Positions 1-8,684 of a stretch of 50,255 nucleotides of DNA are shown here, in pieces (within the stretch, counting starts at the first letter, position 1; each line of letters starts with the position of its first letter). The stretch is from JANQTF01 sp036835375 (GTDB lineage Bacteria; Bacteroidota; Bacteroidia; J057). The notes beneath the pieces are model-generated. The model was not told the DNA's origin. It did no database searches and worked only from the letters and a program-made list of their open reading frames with translations. Position numbers and translations under genes: made by a program. The DNA is taken from NCBI GenBank assembly GCA_036835375.1, contig DAITMB010000022.1:1-50255 (forward strand). The letters run 5' to 3'.

Positions 1-379
1 TTGCTTTTTAAGAGAAAGCGATTTCACAATTTGTTTATCATATCTTCTTCCTAAGTTTTCACTGCATCAGTACATTGCAATAAAGCTGAGAGACACCCGC
101 TTCTCTCTCAGACGATCGTGGTGCTGCGCGCTCCTTTCTGCATCCTTCCCACCTCCTCCTCCCGCGCGGCACACATCCAGTTTCTACCTTCTGTAGAGGG
201 CCGCCCGGCCCTCTTTTTTTTATAGAATCGCAAGCGGTTGTTTTTCTGAAGCAAATGAGGGTATCTTACTGCTTAGGGTAATTCCTTGCTGGCACCGCAA
301 ATGCAATGCGGACAAGCTCCTCTGGCAAGCCCCTTTTGCATGAATCCTCTCGCCTGAAGAGTTACTTTAAGCCCTTTCC
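1..379. other. Left-edge intergenic region
   Basis: No coding region with recognisable content is visible on either strand in this stretch. Short open frames here have no family resemblance. The only clear element is the intrinsic terminator at 195-221, which implies that bases 1-194 are the 3' untranslated part of a plus-strand transcript whose gene lies to the left of the window. The part from 222 to 379 should hold the promoter of the glycosidase gene at 380, but I see no convincing match to the Bacteroidota promoter consensus. Confidence 0.5.
195..221 (+). terminator. Intrinsic terminator of an upstream gene outside the window
   Basis: The sequence AGAGGGCC...GGCCCTCT forms an eight-base-pair GC-rich stem with a four-base loop and is followed directly by a run of eight T. 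This is a textbook rho-independent terminator for plus-strand transcription. The gene it serves is not in the window. Confidence 0.85.
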
Positions 380-2818
380 ATGAAAGCGATCTCTCTCCCT
401 CTCTTTTTCGGCTTGGTTGGCAGTCTGGGCTTGTCGCTAGGTTTGTCACTGGCTTGTCAGGAGGCAACACAAGTTCCGTCGCTGCTGTCATTCACTGCTG
501 GATCTCCCATGATCGCCGGGAAGGCAAGCTACCTGGCTTCTCCCTTCGTCACCTCTGGGGATCGGCTCTACCTTGTAGGCCACCAAGATGGCTCCTTTGC
601 TGAGATCGGGTGGCATGTTCCGGGTGAAATGGGCGGAATCTGGGACCATCCGATCAAGCTGATGGATGGATTTGGGATGGCGCTACTGAAGGAAGGCGAT
701 ACGACGTGCTTGAATGCAGCCACGGAATTTCGGAATTACCCTTTTGGAAATGCTCACGAATTTCGCAACCTCCCCATAGCGGACCTATGGGTGGAGCGCT
801 TTCAATTTGTACCAGACAGCGAGGAGGCGGTCGTGATAGAATATCTCTTTCACAACGAATCCAGCGAGACGCTGGCGGTTGAGGCGCTTCTCACAGGCCA
901 GACAGATCTGCGTCCCGTGTGGATCGGAGAGCGCACCGGCATGATCGACGGTCCCGATCGGGTGTGGCTGGAGGGCGAGAGCGGCATCACCGTGGGCAAA
1001 GATCTGGGGCAGGACTGGTATGTGATGTGGCGCAGCAATGTGCCGATCACAGCCCACGACAGCCTGCCCACACCTTGCTACCAGCTACAGCGCGGCCAGG
1101 GGCGCACCAGTACGACCACGCATTCGCTGGTCATCCCTGCTGGGGCGAGCATTGCTTTTCGGCTGGTGATTGCCGGATCTTACGAAAGTGAAGTGGCAGC
1201 CCGCGCGACCCTCGAAGCGGTGGAGCGCAATGCCGAACAGATGCTCACAGACAAGCAAAAGCGAATGTCTGATCTTGCGCAAACCGCCAGGTTGGAAGTG
1301 CCTGATTCAACCATCCAGCAAGCATTTGAGTGGGTCAAATACAGCACAGATTGGTTGATCCGCGATGTGCCCGAGATAGGAAGAGGGCTTTCTGCGGGGA
1401 GTCCAGACTACCCTTGGTGGTTTGGTTGCGACAATACTTATTCCCTTCGCGGGGTCTTGGCAACGGGGCGCATCGACATTGCCTATGCTACTTTGAACCT
1501 GCTTACCTCACTTTCTGAGCGCACCAATGGCAATGGACGCATCATCCACGAAGCCTCCACCAATGGCGCAGTCTTCAATCCGGGCAACATCAATGAAACA
1601 CCGCATTTTGCCTCCATGATCTGGGTGATGTACCAATGGACGGGAGACCGGGCATTTCTGGAGACGTATTTTCCTTTGGTGAAAAAAGGGCTTCACTGGC
1701 TATTGGAAGAAAATGACGCCGACGGCAACCTGCTCCCCGATGGCTTTGGTATGATGGAAATCCATGGCATGGATGGAGAGATGATTGATGTGGCAGCCTA
1801 CAGTTGTGATGGATTTTACGCTGCGGCACAGATGGCCGAAGAGCTGGGAGATGACTCTGCCAAGACCTATTTTACACATGTGGCGCGAGCGATCCACGAT
1901 CAGATCCGCTCCGATTACTGGGTGGAAGATTTTTCTTCCTTCGCGGATTTCATTGGCACCCCTGCCCAGGCCTTGCGGCTGATCGACGACGCGATCGTGC
2001 GGGCAGACACGCTTGGGAAGCCTTGGGCGGTGAAGGAATTGAAAGACACCCGCACCAGGGTTCTGCGAATGCCGCCGGGCGAAAAGAGAGGCTTTGTGCT
2101 GCATCACAATTGGGTCGTGAATACGCCGATGGAATTAGGCTTGGCCGACACTGCCCAGGCCTTGCGCGCGCTTCAGACCGCCCGCCAATTTGTCAACCCC
2201 TACGGCATGTTCGTCACGGGCATTGATCGGGACCAAGCGTCTGCAAGCGACGAGGGTTCTTTTGCGCAAGGAAAAAAGGTCTTTACTTACACGGGTGCCG
2301 TGATGACACTGCCCACAGGCGTGCAAGCGATCGCCGAAAACAACTATGGCCGCCCCGACACAGCCCTGGATTACCTTCGACGCATGGTGCGATCCTTCAG
2401 CTATGCCTTTCCGGGTTCGATGTACGAAGTATCGCCAGATTTCGGCATGATGGCGCAAGAGTGGAATGTCTATGCACTGGCTTATCCCATCGTGACCCAA
2501 TTTTTGGGGATTCAGCCAGCCGTGGCGCGCAGGCAGATCGTGCTGCAACCGCAACTTCCAAATGCCTGGCCGCGTGCAGCACTCTACGACTTGCCGCTGG
2601 GGGACAACTTGCTCAGTGTCGCGTTTCAGCAGGATTCTCTCGGCATGGAGATCGACTTGAGCCAAGCACAGGGAGATTGGGAAATCCTCCTCCAAATGCC
2701 AGCAGGTCAATATCGGCAGTGGACTGTGGAGGGCAATTACGTAACGCCGACGCGGAGAGGAGTCATAGATCAAGTTTCCCTCCGCGGAAAAAAGATCCTT
2801 GTGCGCTTGTCGCGATGA
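380..2818 (+). CDS. Lipoprotein glycosidase of the six-hairpin (glycogen-debranching-like) group
   Basis: The 812-residue product starts with a hydrophobic signal sequence ending in LSLAC, so Cys26 is a likely lipidation site, although the lipobox is not perfect (Ser at -3). Residues from about 35 to 290 look like a beta-rich N-terminal domain. From about 300 to 720 the pattern of aromatic- and acid-rich helices (WWFGCDNTYSLRG near 346, NETPHFASMIWVMYQW near 405, DADGNLLPDGFGMMEIHG near 447, QEWNVYALAYP near 693) is that of an alpha/alpha six-barrel glycosidase such as amylo-alpha-1,6-glucosidase or related families. A short beta-sandwich ends the protein. The substrate cannot be read from the sequence; an alpha-glucan or a host/algal oligosaccharide is possible. 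It stands alone, with 205 bases to the next gene, and no SusC/SusD pair is nearby. Confidence 0.7.
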   Translation: MKAISLPLFFGLVGSLGLSLGLSLACQEATQVPSLLSFTAGSPMIAGKASYLASPFVTSGDRLYLVGHQDGSFAEIGWHVPGEMGGIWDHPIKLMDGFGMALLKEGDTTCLNAATEFRNYPFGNAHEFRNLPIADLWVERFQFVPDSEEAVVIEYLFHNESSETLAVEALLTGQTDLRPVWIGERTGMIDGPDRVWLEGESGITVGKDLGQDWYVMWRSNVPITAHDSLPTPCYQLQRGQGRTSTTTHSLVIPAGASIAFRLVIAGSYESEVAARATLEAVERNAEQMLTDKQKRMSDLAQTARLEVPDSTIQQAFEWVKYSTDWLIRDVPEIGRGLSAGSPDYPWWFGCDNTYSLRGVLATGRIDIAYATLNLLTSLSERTNGNGRIIHEASTNGAVFNPGNINETPHFASMIWVMYQWTGDRAFLETYFPLVKKGLHWLLEENDADGNLLPDGFGMMEIHGMDGEMIDVAAYSCDGFYAAAQMAEELGDDSAKTYFTHVARAIHDQIRSDYWVEDFSSFADFIGTPAQALRLIDDAIVRADTLGKPWAVKELKDTRTRVLRMPPGEKRGFVLHHNWVVNTPMELGLADTAQALRALQTARQFVNPYGMFVTGIDRDQASASDEGSFAQGKKVFTYTGAVMTLPTGVQAIAENNYGRPDTALDYLRRMVRSFSYAFPGSMYEVSPDFGMMAQEWNVYALAYPIVTQFLGIQPAVARRQIVLQPQLPNAWPRAALYDLPLGDNLLSVAFQQDSLGMEIDLSQAQGDWEILLQMPAGQYRQWTVEGNYVTPTRRGVIDQVSLRGKKILVRLSR

Positions 2819-3023
2819 ACTTCCTTTTTGCCGTGGGGAGCTGGACCATCTGGCAGGAAATCAGCATGGGATTCATTCGCCCTTTTTGCTGAAAATGCTT
2901 CTATCCAGCGGAAATAGGTGAAAAGATTTGTTCTTCTTTCCTGATTCGTGAGGAAAATGGGGAAATTATGGAGGGCATGGTCGATATTTGTACAGCCATA
3001 TTTCGCCCTAACACATCTACCTC

Positions 3024-3770
3024 ATGCCACCAGATTCATTGCTAACATACCCCAATGCAGGGGTGTTAGGTCGCCTTGCCCCGGTTGACAGCGCCGGTCA
3101 ACTCATCACGGACGGGGGACCCGTTTACACAGAGACAGATCTTCATCACCTCGTGGCAGAGCCATTCAATGCGCTTTCAGCCGTCATTTTTATTTTCATA
3201 TCTGCTTACTGGATGTGGAAACTCCGGAAAGATTTTCGGCAGCACACCTTTTTGTCCATCGCCAATGTCATGCTGATGGTTGGCGGGATCGGTGGGAGCG
3301 TGTATCATGCTTTTCGGCAGTCGAGCGCCTTCCTGCTCATGGATTGGTTGCCCATTTTGCTGATTTGTCTGGCTGCGAGCGCCTTCTACTTTCGGAAAGC
3401 TGCGGGCAGTTGGCGACCAGCGTTGGTGACCCTCGTGGTGTGCATACTGATCGAAGCCATCAATTTCATCTGGACACCCGTCACTATCGCCGTCAATGTG
3501 TCCTATGCTGTCATGGGGCTGATGGTGCTTCTGCCTACTCTTTTGATTCTGTGGCGAACAGGCTTCCAGCATGGGCACTGGGTAGCGATCGCTTTGGTCG
3601 CCTTTGTGCTCGCGCTGGTGTTTCGACTGGCTGATACTGGATCCTCCTGGACAATGGGCACTCATTTTCTGTGGCATGTATTTGGTGCCGTGGCCTGCCA
3701 CACGATGTTTTTGTACACCTATCGGCTGTATGGCGTGGAGGTGTTGATTCCAGCCGTCAAAAGGGCCTGA
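3024..3770 (+). CDS. Alkaline-ceramidase-like membrane protein (CREST superfamily)
   Basis: This 248-residue protein has about seven hydrophobic segments after a polar N-terminus of roughly 45 residues. The residues that define the CREST group (alkaline ceramidases, PAQR receptors, Per1) appear in order: AEPFNALSA at 45-53, matching the AEFxNxxSN signature of ceramidases; GSVYH at 91-95 with the conserved Ser92 and His95; Asp107 in LLMDW; and the terminal HxxxH pair His214/His218 in HFLWH. In the family these residues bind a catalytic zinc and hydrolyse an amide. Bacteroidota make sphingolipids, so ceramide hydrolysis or a related lipid amidase role in the inner membrane is plausible. The substrate is inferred only. 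It faces a convergent gene 36 bases downstream and appears to be transcribed alone. Confidence 0.7.
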   Translation: MPPDSLLTYPNAGVLGRLAPVDSAGQLITDGGPVYTETDLHHLVAEPFNALSAVIFIFISAYWMWKLRKDFRQHTFLSIANVMLMVGGIGGSVYHAFRQSSAFLLMDWLPILLICLAASAFYFRKAAGSWRPALVTLVVCILIEAINFIWTPVTIAVNVSYAVMGLMVLLPTLLILWRTGFQHGHWVAIALVAFVLALVFRLADTGSSWTMGTHFLWHVFGAVACHTMFLYTYRLYGVEVLIPAVKRA

Positions 3771-3806
3771 GCTTTTGTCAACTTTGCTGCGAAGACAAAT
3801 TCCTTC

Positions 3807-6134
3807 TCAAAACGACACCACGCGAAACTCTGTCCTACGATTGAGCTGCTTGTTTGCAGGACTGTCGTTGGGGGCAATCGGTGATCCTTCTCCGAATCCC
3901 TCGTAGAGCAGTCGGGCTGGACGAATACCTCCTTCGATCAAATAATTCACCACTGCCCCTGCCCTGCGGTCGGACAGGTCGAGGTTGTATTCGTCGCTTG
4001 CATCGCTGTCGGTATGGCCTTCGATGCTCACGACCAGAGAGGGATTTTCAGATAAAATGGCTTTGACTCGCTCCAGCTCTTCGATGGATTCTGGCCGCAG
4101 TGTCGATTGATCCACGTCAAAGTAGATGTGTTCGAGCACGATGTGGGCGTTTTCCTTGAGCGGTTTTAGATAAATGTCGTGCACCAGCTCGTTTTCGGGC
4201 TCGGGTTCTTTGACTTCGAGATCGTCCACCTGGAAGAAATATCCTTTTGCCGTGGTGCTAAATTGGTAGCTCCCGTAGGGCAAACAAACGCGGTAGGCGC
4301 CATCAGCCGCGGAGCGAATTTTTCGGATGGGCTTTCCCTCCTGGTCACGGATGGCGATCACGGCTTGAGAAATGCGCTTGCCCGTTTCTGTATCATACAC
4401 TACACCCGAGAGGCAGGCGTCGGTCGAAGTGGGCGTCAGGGCCAGATCTTGCCGCTTACCCGGGTAAGTATCCTCCTTGGTCACTTCCACCTTCGCGCTA
4501 TCGCTCGCAAATCCCTCCATGCTCGCCCGCACCTCGTATGGGCCCGGTTCGATCGCTGTTTGGTAACGGCCCTTCTCGTCGGTGAGGGTCGTGAAAATGA
4601 CCTGGCCGCTGCTGTCGAGGACCTGTACCGTGGCACCCGGCAAACGCACCCGGCTCACCGCGTGGGTAATGAGACCATACAGAAAGGTGTTGATCTCCTT
4701 TTTCAGCAGGAGGTCTTGATGAAAATGGGTCTCAGGCATCACAAAGCTGCGTTCTGTCACGGGAAAGGTCGGCGCCCTCCCAATCAGCAGGTAGGCACCA
4801 GGTGCCACATCGCAAAATTCGAAAAACCCTTCCGCATCGGTCACGCTGGTAGCAAGGATGCGCTGGTCTGTCTCTCGTCGCAGGCTCACAGGCGCCCCAG
4901 AGATCTTGGTGTTTTTCAATTCGTCAATGACAAATCCGCTCAAACAAATTACTTCCGCAGGTTTTTCCACCTTGTCGGGATGAATGCTGATGTTGCGGTG
5001 GATGTGAATTTGGTGATCGTTGATGGAGGCAACGACGAGGTCATCATCGCCATCCTGATCCACGTCAGTGACCACCATGGCCGCGTTCCAGTCGCCCGAA
5101 TTCAGCGAATGCCGCTTGGTGAAGTGGCCGCTGCCGTCGTTGAGATGAAAGCCAATGGCATTGTCCAAGGTGGAGCAGGTCGCGAGGTCCAAGTCACCAT
5201 CCAGATCAAAGTCTGCTACGACCAAGTCGAAGTTGTGATCGCCAGAAAGGACTTGCTGCGCGAGTCGAAATCCTCCTTCAGGCCTTTGGAGGTGGATCGA
5301 GAGCCATTTATCGACGTAGGAAGCCCCGGCAATGTCAGGAAGCCCGTCGTCATTCAAATCCGCAATTACCAGCGACCAAGTCGCGCGTCCAGACCCATAT
5401 TTCGCCCAGCGGCTAAATCCCTCGGGACCTCCGGCATAGAGATAAATGTGACCATCATCACAGCCCACCACGAGGTCCGGGTAGCCGTCGGCGTTTAGGT
5501 CGCCCACGGCCAGCGATCGCGGATCTGTGCCTACTTTCCAGCTAGCCGCTCGATGGAATTGGAAATTGCCCTCGTTGCGAAACCACACGACTTGACCTAT
5601 GGTCGTGGCGGCTACCAGCAAGTCTTCGTAGCCGTCTCCATCTACATCGGTGGCGACGACATCCTGCAACAATCCGCCCACTTGATGAACCTGCAATCCT
5701 CCAAATCGACCTGCCCCCAAGTTTTTGGCGATGCATAGCTCTCCTTTCATGGTCACTGTCGCCAAGTCTGGCAGGCCATCTGCATCGCCATGAAACATGG
5801 TCATGGCTCGATTATGAGGCCGCGTCAACACGCTGCCGCCCTCGCGAAATCTGCCTTGCCCTTCGGACAAGTAGATGTGGACCTTGCCGTCGAGCTTGGA
5901 TCCCACCAAAAGATCCTCGCGCCCGTCGCCATTGAGATCCGCTTTGCTGATGCACCAGTTTTGCTGGCCGGCACTCATGCTTTCCTTTGGTAGGAACACC
6001 GTGTGGGAAATGAAAATGGTGCTGTCTTCTCCTGATCGATCGAGCACCTGCCCTTGAGCGAAGGCAGCACAAAGGAATAGCAGAAAGCTGAAAGCAAGAG
6101 AGTAAGCGAATCCGGGAGCGGGAGTGAAAAACAT
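3807..6134 (-). CDS. Secreted FG-GAP repeat / carboxypeptidase-regulatory / OmpA-domain protein
   Basis: The 775-residue product begins with a signal peptide (hydrophobic stretch to about residue 28, cleavage near FAQGQ). Residues 45-395 hold about seven FG-GAP/VCBS-type repeats marked by calcium-loop motifs such as DLNGDGRED, DVDGDGYED and DFDLDGDLD, which should fold as a beta-propeller. Residues about 398-650 hold three carboxypeptidase-regulatory-like (transthyretin-like) domains. The last 110 residues are an OmpA peptidoglycan-binding domain with IYFDVDQSTLRPES, GHTDSDASDEYN and LSDRRA. Such a protein would sit in the outer membrane or periplasm, tied to murein, with a calcium-bound propeller for protein or glycan binding. 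It is divergent from the DUF4294 gene at 6607. Confidence 0.85.
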   Translation of the reverse strand: MFFTPAPGFAYSLAFSFLLFLCAAFAQGQVLDRSGEDSTIFISHTVFLPKESMSAGQQNWCISKADLNGDGREDLLVGSKLDGKVHIYLSEGQGRFREGGSVLTRPHNRAMTMFHGDADGLPDLATVTMKGELCIAKNLGAGRFGGLQVHQVGGLLQDVVATDVDGDGYEDLLVAATTIGQVVWFRNEGNFQFHRAASWKVGTDPRSLAVGDLNADGYPDLVVGCDDGHIYLYAGGPEGFSRWAKYGSGRATWSLVIADLNDDGLPDIAGASYVDKWLSIHLQRPEGGFRLAQQVLSGDHNFDLVVADFDLDGDLDLATCSTLDNAIGFHLNDGSGHFTKRHSLNSGDWNAAMVVTDVDQDGDDDLVVASINDHQIHIHRNISIHPDKVEKPAEVICLSGFVIDELKNTKISGAPVSLRRETDQRILATSVTDAEGFFEFCDVAPGAYLLIGRAPTFPVTERSFVMPETHFHQDLLLKKEINTFLYGLITHAVSRVRLPGATVQVLDSSGQVIFTTLTDEKGRYQTAIEPGPYEVRASMEGFASDSAKVEVTKEDTYPGKRQDLALTPTSTDACLSGVVYDTETGKRISQAVIAIRDQEGKPIRKIRSAADGAYRVCLPYGSYQFSTTAKGYFFQVDDLEVKEPEPENELVHDIYLKPLKENAHIVLEHIYFDVDQSTLRPESIEELERVKAILSENPSLVVSIEGHTDSDASDEYNLDLSDRRAGAVVNYLIEGGIRPARLLYEGFGEGSPIAPNDSPANKQLNRRTEFRVVSF

Positions 6135-6606
6135 ACCGTCATATTTTGTTCGAAAATCAGGATAGTATTTTTTATAAATTAACCGAAATTCAGAATGAAC
6201 TTACAATGATCAATTCGAACCATTATGCATCGTCGGGTGATATTAGCAAAGCGCTAGCGTAGCATGCGGCGGATGTGACCGACTGAACAATATTGAAGGC
6301 TGAGGGGAAAGAGGAACCGAGTCATTGGGAGGAGGGAGAGGGGGAGGCTCGTCGTTTTTGTGACCATAGGCGCAAGCCCAGGACAGGAGAAGAGGTTTTG
6401 AAGGAAATGTTATCTGACCCTTTTTCGTTGATTCTCCTGCGAAATCACCGGAAAAGAAATCGAAGCGCGGGTTTCTTTTTGAGTTTTCCTTGCGTATTCC
6501 GAGAGAGGAAGTCACAGAAAATTCTCGGTCCCGTCTTCCTCTTTATGAAACGGTTTCGTATCTTCACAAAACAACTTCGGCCATAACTTATTCGTATTAA
6601 TCTGCG
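6135..6606. other. Divergent intergenic region
   Basis: This 472-base region separates two divergent genes and must hold both promoters. The side next to 6134 is AT-rich. I do not find a full TTTG-N19..21-TAnnTTTG match for either gene. Short open frames in this region show no protein-like composition. Confidence 0.5.
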
Positions 6607-7278
6607 ATGAATCGCAAAAATCCTTTCCTCATGTTGTCTGTTCTGGCCGTGTTTCTATTGGACACGGTCACCCCCCTTTTGGCCCAAGCAGAAGAAGACT
6701 CTGTGCTGCTTCCGGGCCGACGATTTCGGGTGTATGAGCACGAGGGAGAGATGTTTCTTTACGGATCCATCGACCCGGTGGAGATCACGCGGAGACCCCC
6801 CACAGCCAGAGAGTTGAGAGAGGGGCGTCGTCAGCTGCAAAAATATTCAAGACTCCAGTGGATGGTTCACAGTGTGTATCCCTATGCCCAGCGGGTGGGA
6901 GAGCTGTTGGAGGAGGTTGATCGCGACCTCGAATCCATTGAAGGTAGCCAAGCTCAAAAAGAGTACATCAAACAACGGGAACAAGCCCTCTTTGCGCGAT
7001 ATGAAGACGACTTTCGCAAGATGTCGCGCTCGCAAGGGAAGCTGCTCGTGAAGCTCATCTATTATCAGACAGGCGTCTCGACCTACGAAATGATCAAAGA
7101 CACCAAAAGCGGGGCAAGTGCTTTCTTTTGGCAAGGCATTGGGCGGCTGTTTGGCATCAATCTCAAAGAGGCTTTTGATCCAGAGGAAGAAGACATGATC
7201 AATGCGATTGTCGCCGACCTCAACCACGGGGGATACAATATTTTCTATAAGACCTACGGGTACCGATTGGTAGATTAG
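6607..7278 (+). CDS. DUF4294 family protein, secreted or periplasmic
   Basis: The 223-residue product has an N-terminal signal peptide (MNRKNPFLMLSVLAVFLLDT onward, cleavage around LLAQAEE). The mature part shows the features of the Bacteroidota-specific DUF4294 family: an early GSIDPVEI segment, a basic helical middle part, and the conserved block KLIYYQTGVSTYEMIKDTKS followed by WQGIGRLFGINLKEAFDPEEED at about 154-198. The function of the family is unknown. The length is normal for the family. No operon partner is visible; the next gene is the tRNA with its own promoter. Confidence 0.8.
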   Translation: MNRKNPFLMLSVLAVFLLDTVTPLLAQAEEDSVLLPGRRFRVYEHEGEMFLYGSIDPVEITRRPPTARELREGRRQLQKYSRLQWMVHSVYPYAQRVGELLEEVDRDLESIEGSQAQKEYIKQREQALFARYEDDFRKMSRSQGKLLVKLIYYQTGVSTYEMIKDTKSGASAFFWQGIGRLFGINLKEAFDPEEEDMINAIVADLNHGGYNIFYKTYGYRLVD

Positions 7279-7459
7279 GCAGCAGTAACTTTTTTTGATC
7301 ATCTCCTGCTGATATTTCGCACACCATTTCTTGAGTTTCATTGCCTGTAACCTCTTACTTAGGAGGAAATTAGCACCATGATACTGCGTTAGGATTATTT
7401 GCGAAGCAGCAGCTGGAGAGCGGCTTATTCATTTTTTTTCGGGTTTTTCGAAGCAATCG

Positions 7460-7491
7460 TTTTGCAAATCTCCGTAGAACCCCTACATTTG
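7460..7491 (+). promoter_or_regulatory. Bacteroidota sigma-A type promoter of tRNA-Asp
   Basis: TTTTG at 7460-7464 and TACATTTG at 7484-7491 are separated by 19 bases. This fits the -33 TTTG and -7 TAnnTTTG consensus known from Bacteroides and Flavobacterium. Transcription should begin near 7498, about 57 bases before the mature tRNA. Confidence 0.75.
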
Positions 7492-7554
7492 CATCCACCA
7501 ACAGAAAAAGGGGCCTAAGCAGACATTGAAAGGCTTGTTTTTAGGTTGCAAGAC

Positions 7555-7628
7555 GGATCGGTAGTTCAGTTGGTTAGAATGCCGGCCTGTCACGCCGGAG
7601 GTCGCGGGTTCGAGTCCCGTCCGGTCCG
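7555..7628 (+). tRNA. tRNA-Asp (anticodon GTC)
   Basis: A full cloverleaf can be drawn. The acceptor stem pairs GGATCGG (7555-7561) with CCGGTCC (7621-7627), including one G-U pair. The anticodon arm is CCGGC-CTGTCAC-GCCGG with anticodon GTC, and the T arm is GCGGG-TTCGAGT-CCCGT. The discriminator is G, as expected for aspartate tRNA. The 3' CCA is not encoded. The gene is a single-tRNA transcription unit with its own promoter and terminator. Confidence 0.97.
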
Positions 7629-7630
7629 CA

Positions 7631-7663
7631 AGAGAGCTCATCGAAGGATGAGCTCTCTTTTTG
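7631..7663 (+). terminator. Intrinsic terminator of tRNA-Asp
   Basis: AGAGAGCTCATC and GATGAGCTCTCT form a perfect 12-base-pair stem around a GAAG tetraloop, followed by a T run. It begins two bases after the tRNA discriminator base. Confidence 0.92.
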
Positions 7664-7723
7664 TGCCTATGGGAGTCCTAGTAGCGGATTTTTATTGGGT
7701 AGAATACGTAGAGACGTAACCTA

Positions 7724-7765
7724 AAACCACAAGCTCCCGCCGTAAACGGCGGGAGCTTGTGGTTT
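7724..7765 (-). terminator. Terminator hairpin of the T9SS cargo gene
   Basis: A perfect 19-base-pair inverted repeat (7724-7742 with 7747-7765) encloses a four-base loop. On the minus strand the stem ends in GGTTTT, so it terminates the gene whose stop codon is at 7805-7807, 40 bases away. The stem is unusually long and perfect, and could also stop transcription reading in from the tRNA side. Confidence 0.75.
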
Positions 7766-7804
7766 GTGTGGGTGAGTCGTGTGATCTCGGCTTCGAGCCA
7801 TCAA

Positions 7805-8320
7805 CTATTGCTTTTGAAAGCGGAAACTTCCGGCGATTTGGCCAGATTCGTTCTTGACCACGATGAGGTACATTCCCTCAGAGAGTAATTGCGTGTTCCA
7901 CTGAGTCTCCACAGTCGAGGGGCCGAGTTGGAGGGTTTTGCTTTCAAGTGAGGTGAGTCTGCCGCGCGCATCAATGACGTTGACGAAGACGGTTGTCTGA
8001 GAAGCAGCACGCAATTCGAGGGTGAGGAAGTCCGTGCTGGGATTGGGGTAGAGCTTATAATCCACTTGTACGCCTAAACCTTTGTCGATGCTCACCGAGC
8101 CATCTGTAGGCTGATGAAACCCTTGGGTAACGAGGATGCTGCCGGCTTGTGCCGTAGTCACGGCGACTTCCCCCACTGTCATGTCCACCGAAATGTTGCC
8201 GGCGGTGGCGCTGGTGCCATAGGCACTGATCACAGATCGCTCGATGGTCTGGGCAGAAATCGCCGAAGATAGCAGCAAGAGAATGGCGCAAAGCAACGTA
8301 GAGGAGAAAAGGTACTTCAT
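7805..8320 (-). CDS. Small secreted protein with type IX secretion (Por) sorting domain
   Basis: The 171-residue product starts with a clear signal peptide (MKYLFSSTLLCAILLLLSS, cleavage after AISAQ). The open frame extends 56 codons further upstream, but the ATG at 8320 places the signal peptide at the N-terminus. A short central region (about 23-80, with SAYGTSATAGNISVDMTVGE) resembles the small beta-domain found before sorting domains in Bacteroidota. Residues about 90-171 are a type A sorting domain: YKLYPNPSTDFLTLEL, VIDARGR and GMYLIVV. It should be exported by Sec and then by the type IX system. The protein has almost no passenger domain, so its own role is unclear. Confidence 0.85.
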   Translation of the reverse strand: MKYLFSSTLLCAILLLLSSAISAQTIERSVISAYGTSATAGNISVDMTVGEVAVTTAQAGSILVTQGFHQPTDGSVSIDKGLGVQVDYKLYPNPSTDFLTLELRAASQTTVFVNVIDARGRLTSLESKTLQLGPSTVETQWNTQLLSEGMYLIVVKNESGQIAGSFRFQKQ

Positions 8321-8684
8321 GTGAAATGGAGTTGGATGGTGGTTGGGCGGAGAAAAAGAAGAACTTTGTAATCTTGTTGAGGAGGCAGCGTCACAATGAG
8401 CGAAAACAAAAGGATCAAAAATGAGTCCCATACGAAGTATTTCGATCAAGGGAAGATAAGGAAAAAGTACGTGTGATGGAAAGTGCAACGTAAAAGGAGT
8501 TGGAAATAGGAAGAATTTTGATGCAGGGTCTTTCTGCGATGTAACAGCTCAGGATGCGTTCGTAAAAAGACGAAGCCAAGCCCTAAATTTCATCTTTGAC
8601 CTCTTAATCATTTGCGAGTCTATCCCGTTTCCTGCATCTTTCTTACCTTAAATTCGCCCTCGCTTTCGCGCTAGAAGCATTGTC
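8321..8684. other. Divergent intergenic region
   Basis: The 364 bases between the T9SS cargo gene and the CxxC protein gene contain no gene I can support. The in-frame upstream extension of the cargo gene (8321-8488) lacks protein-like features. The promoters of both neighbours should lie here, but no full consensus match was found. Confidence 0.5.

Noticed and set aside
4179..5498. 439-codon open frame on the plus strand, antisense to the FG-GAP/OmpA gene
   Set aside because: The opposite strand encodes recognisable propeller, regulatory and OmpA domains. The antisense product has no motifs and a composition rich in His, Arg and Val typical of a shadow frame.
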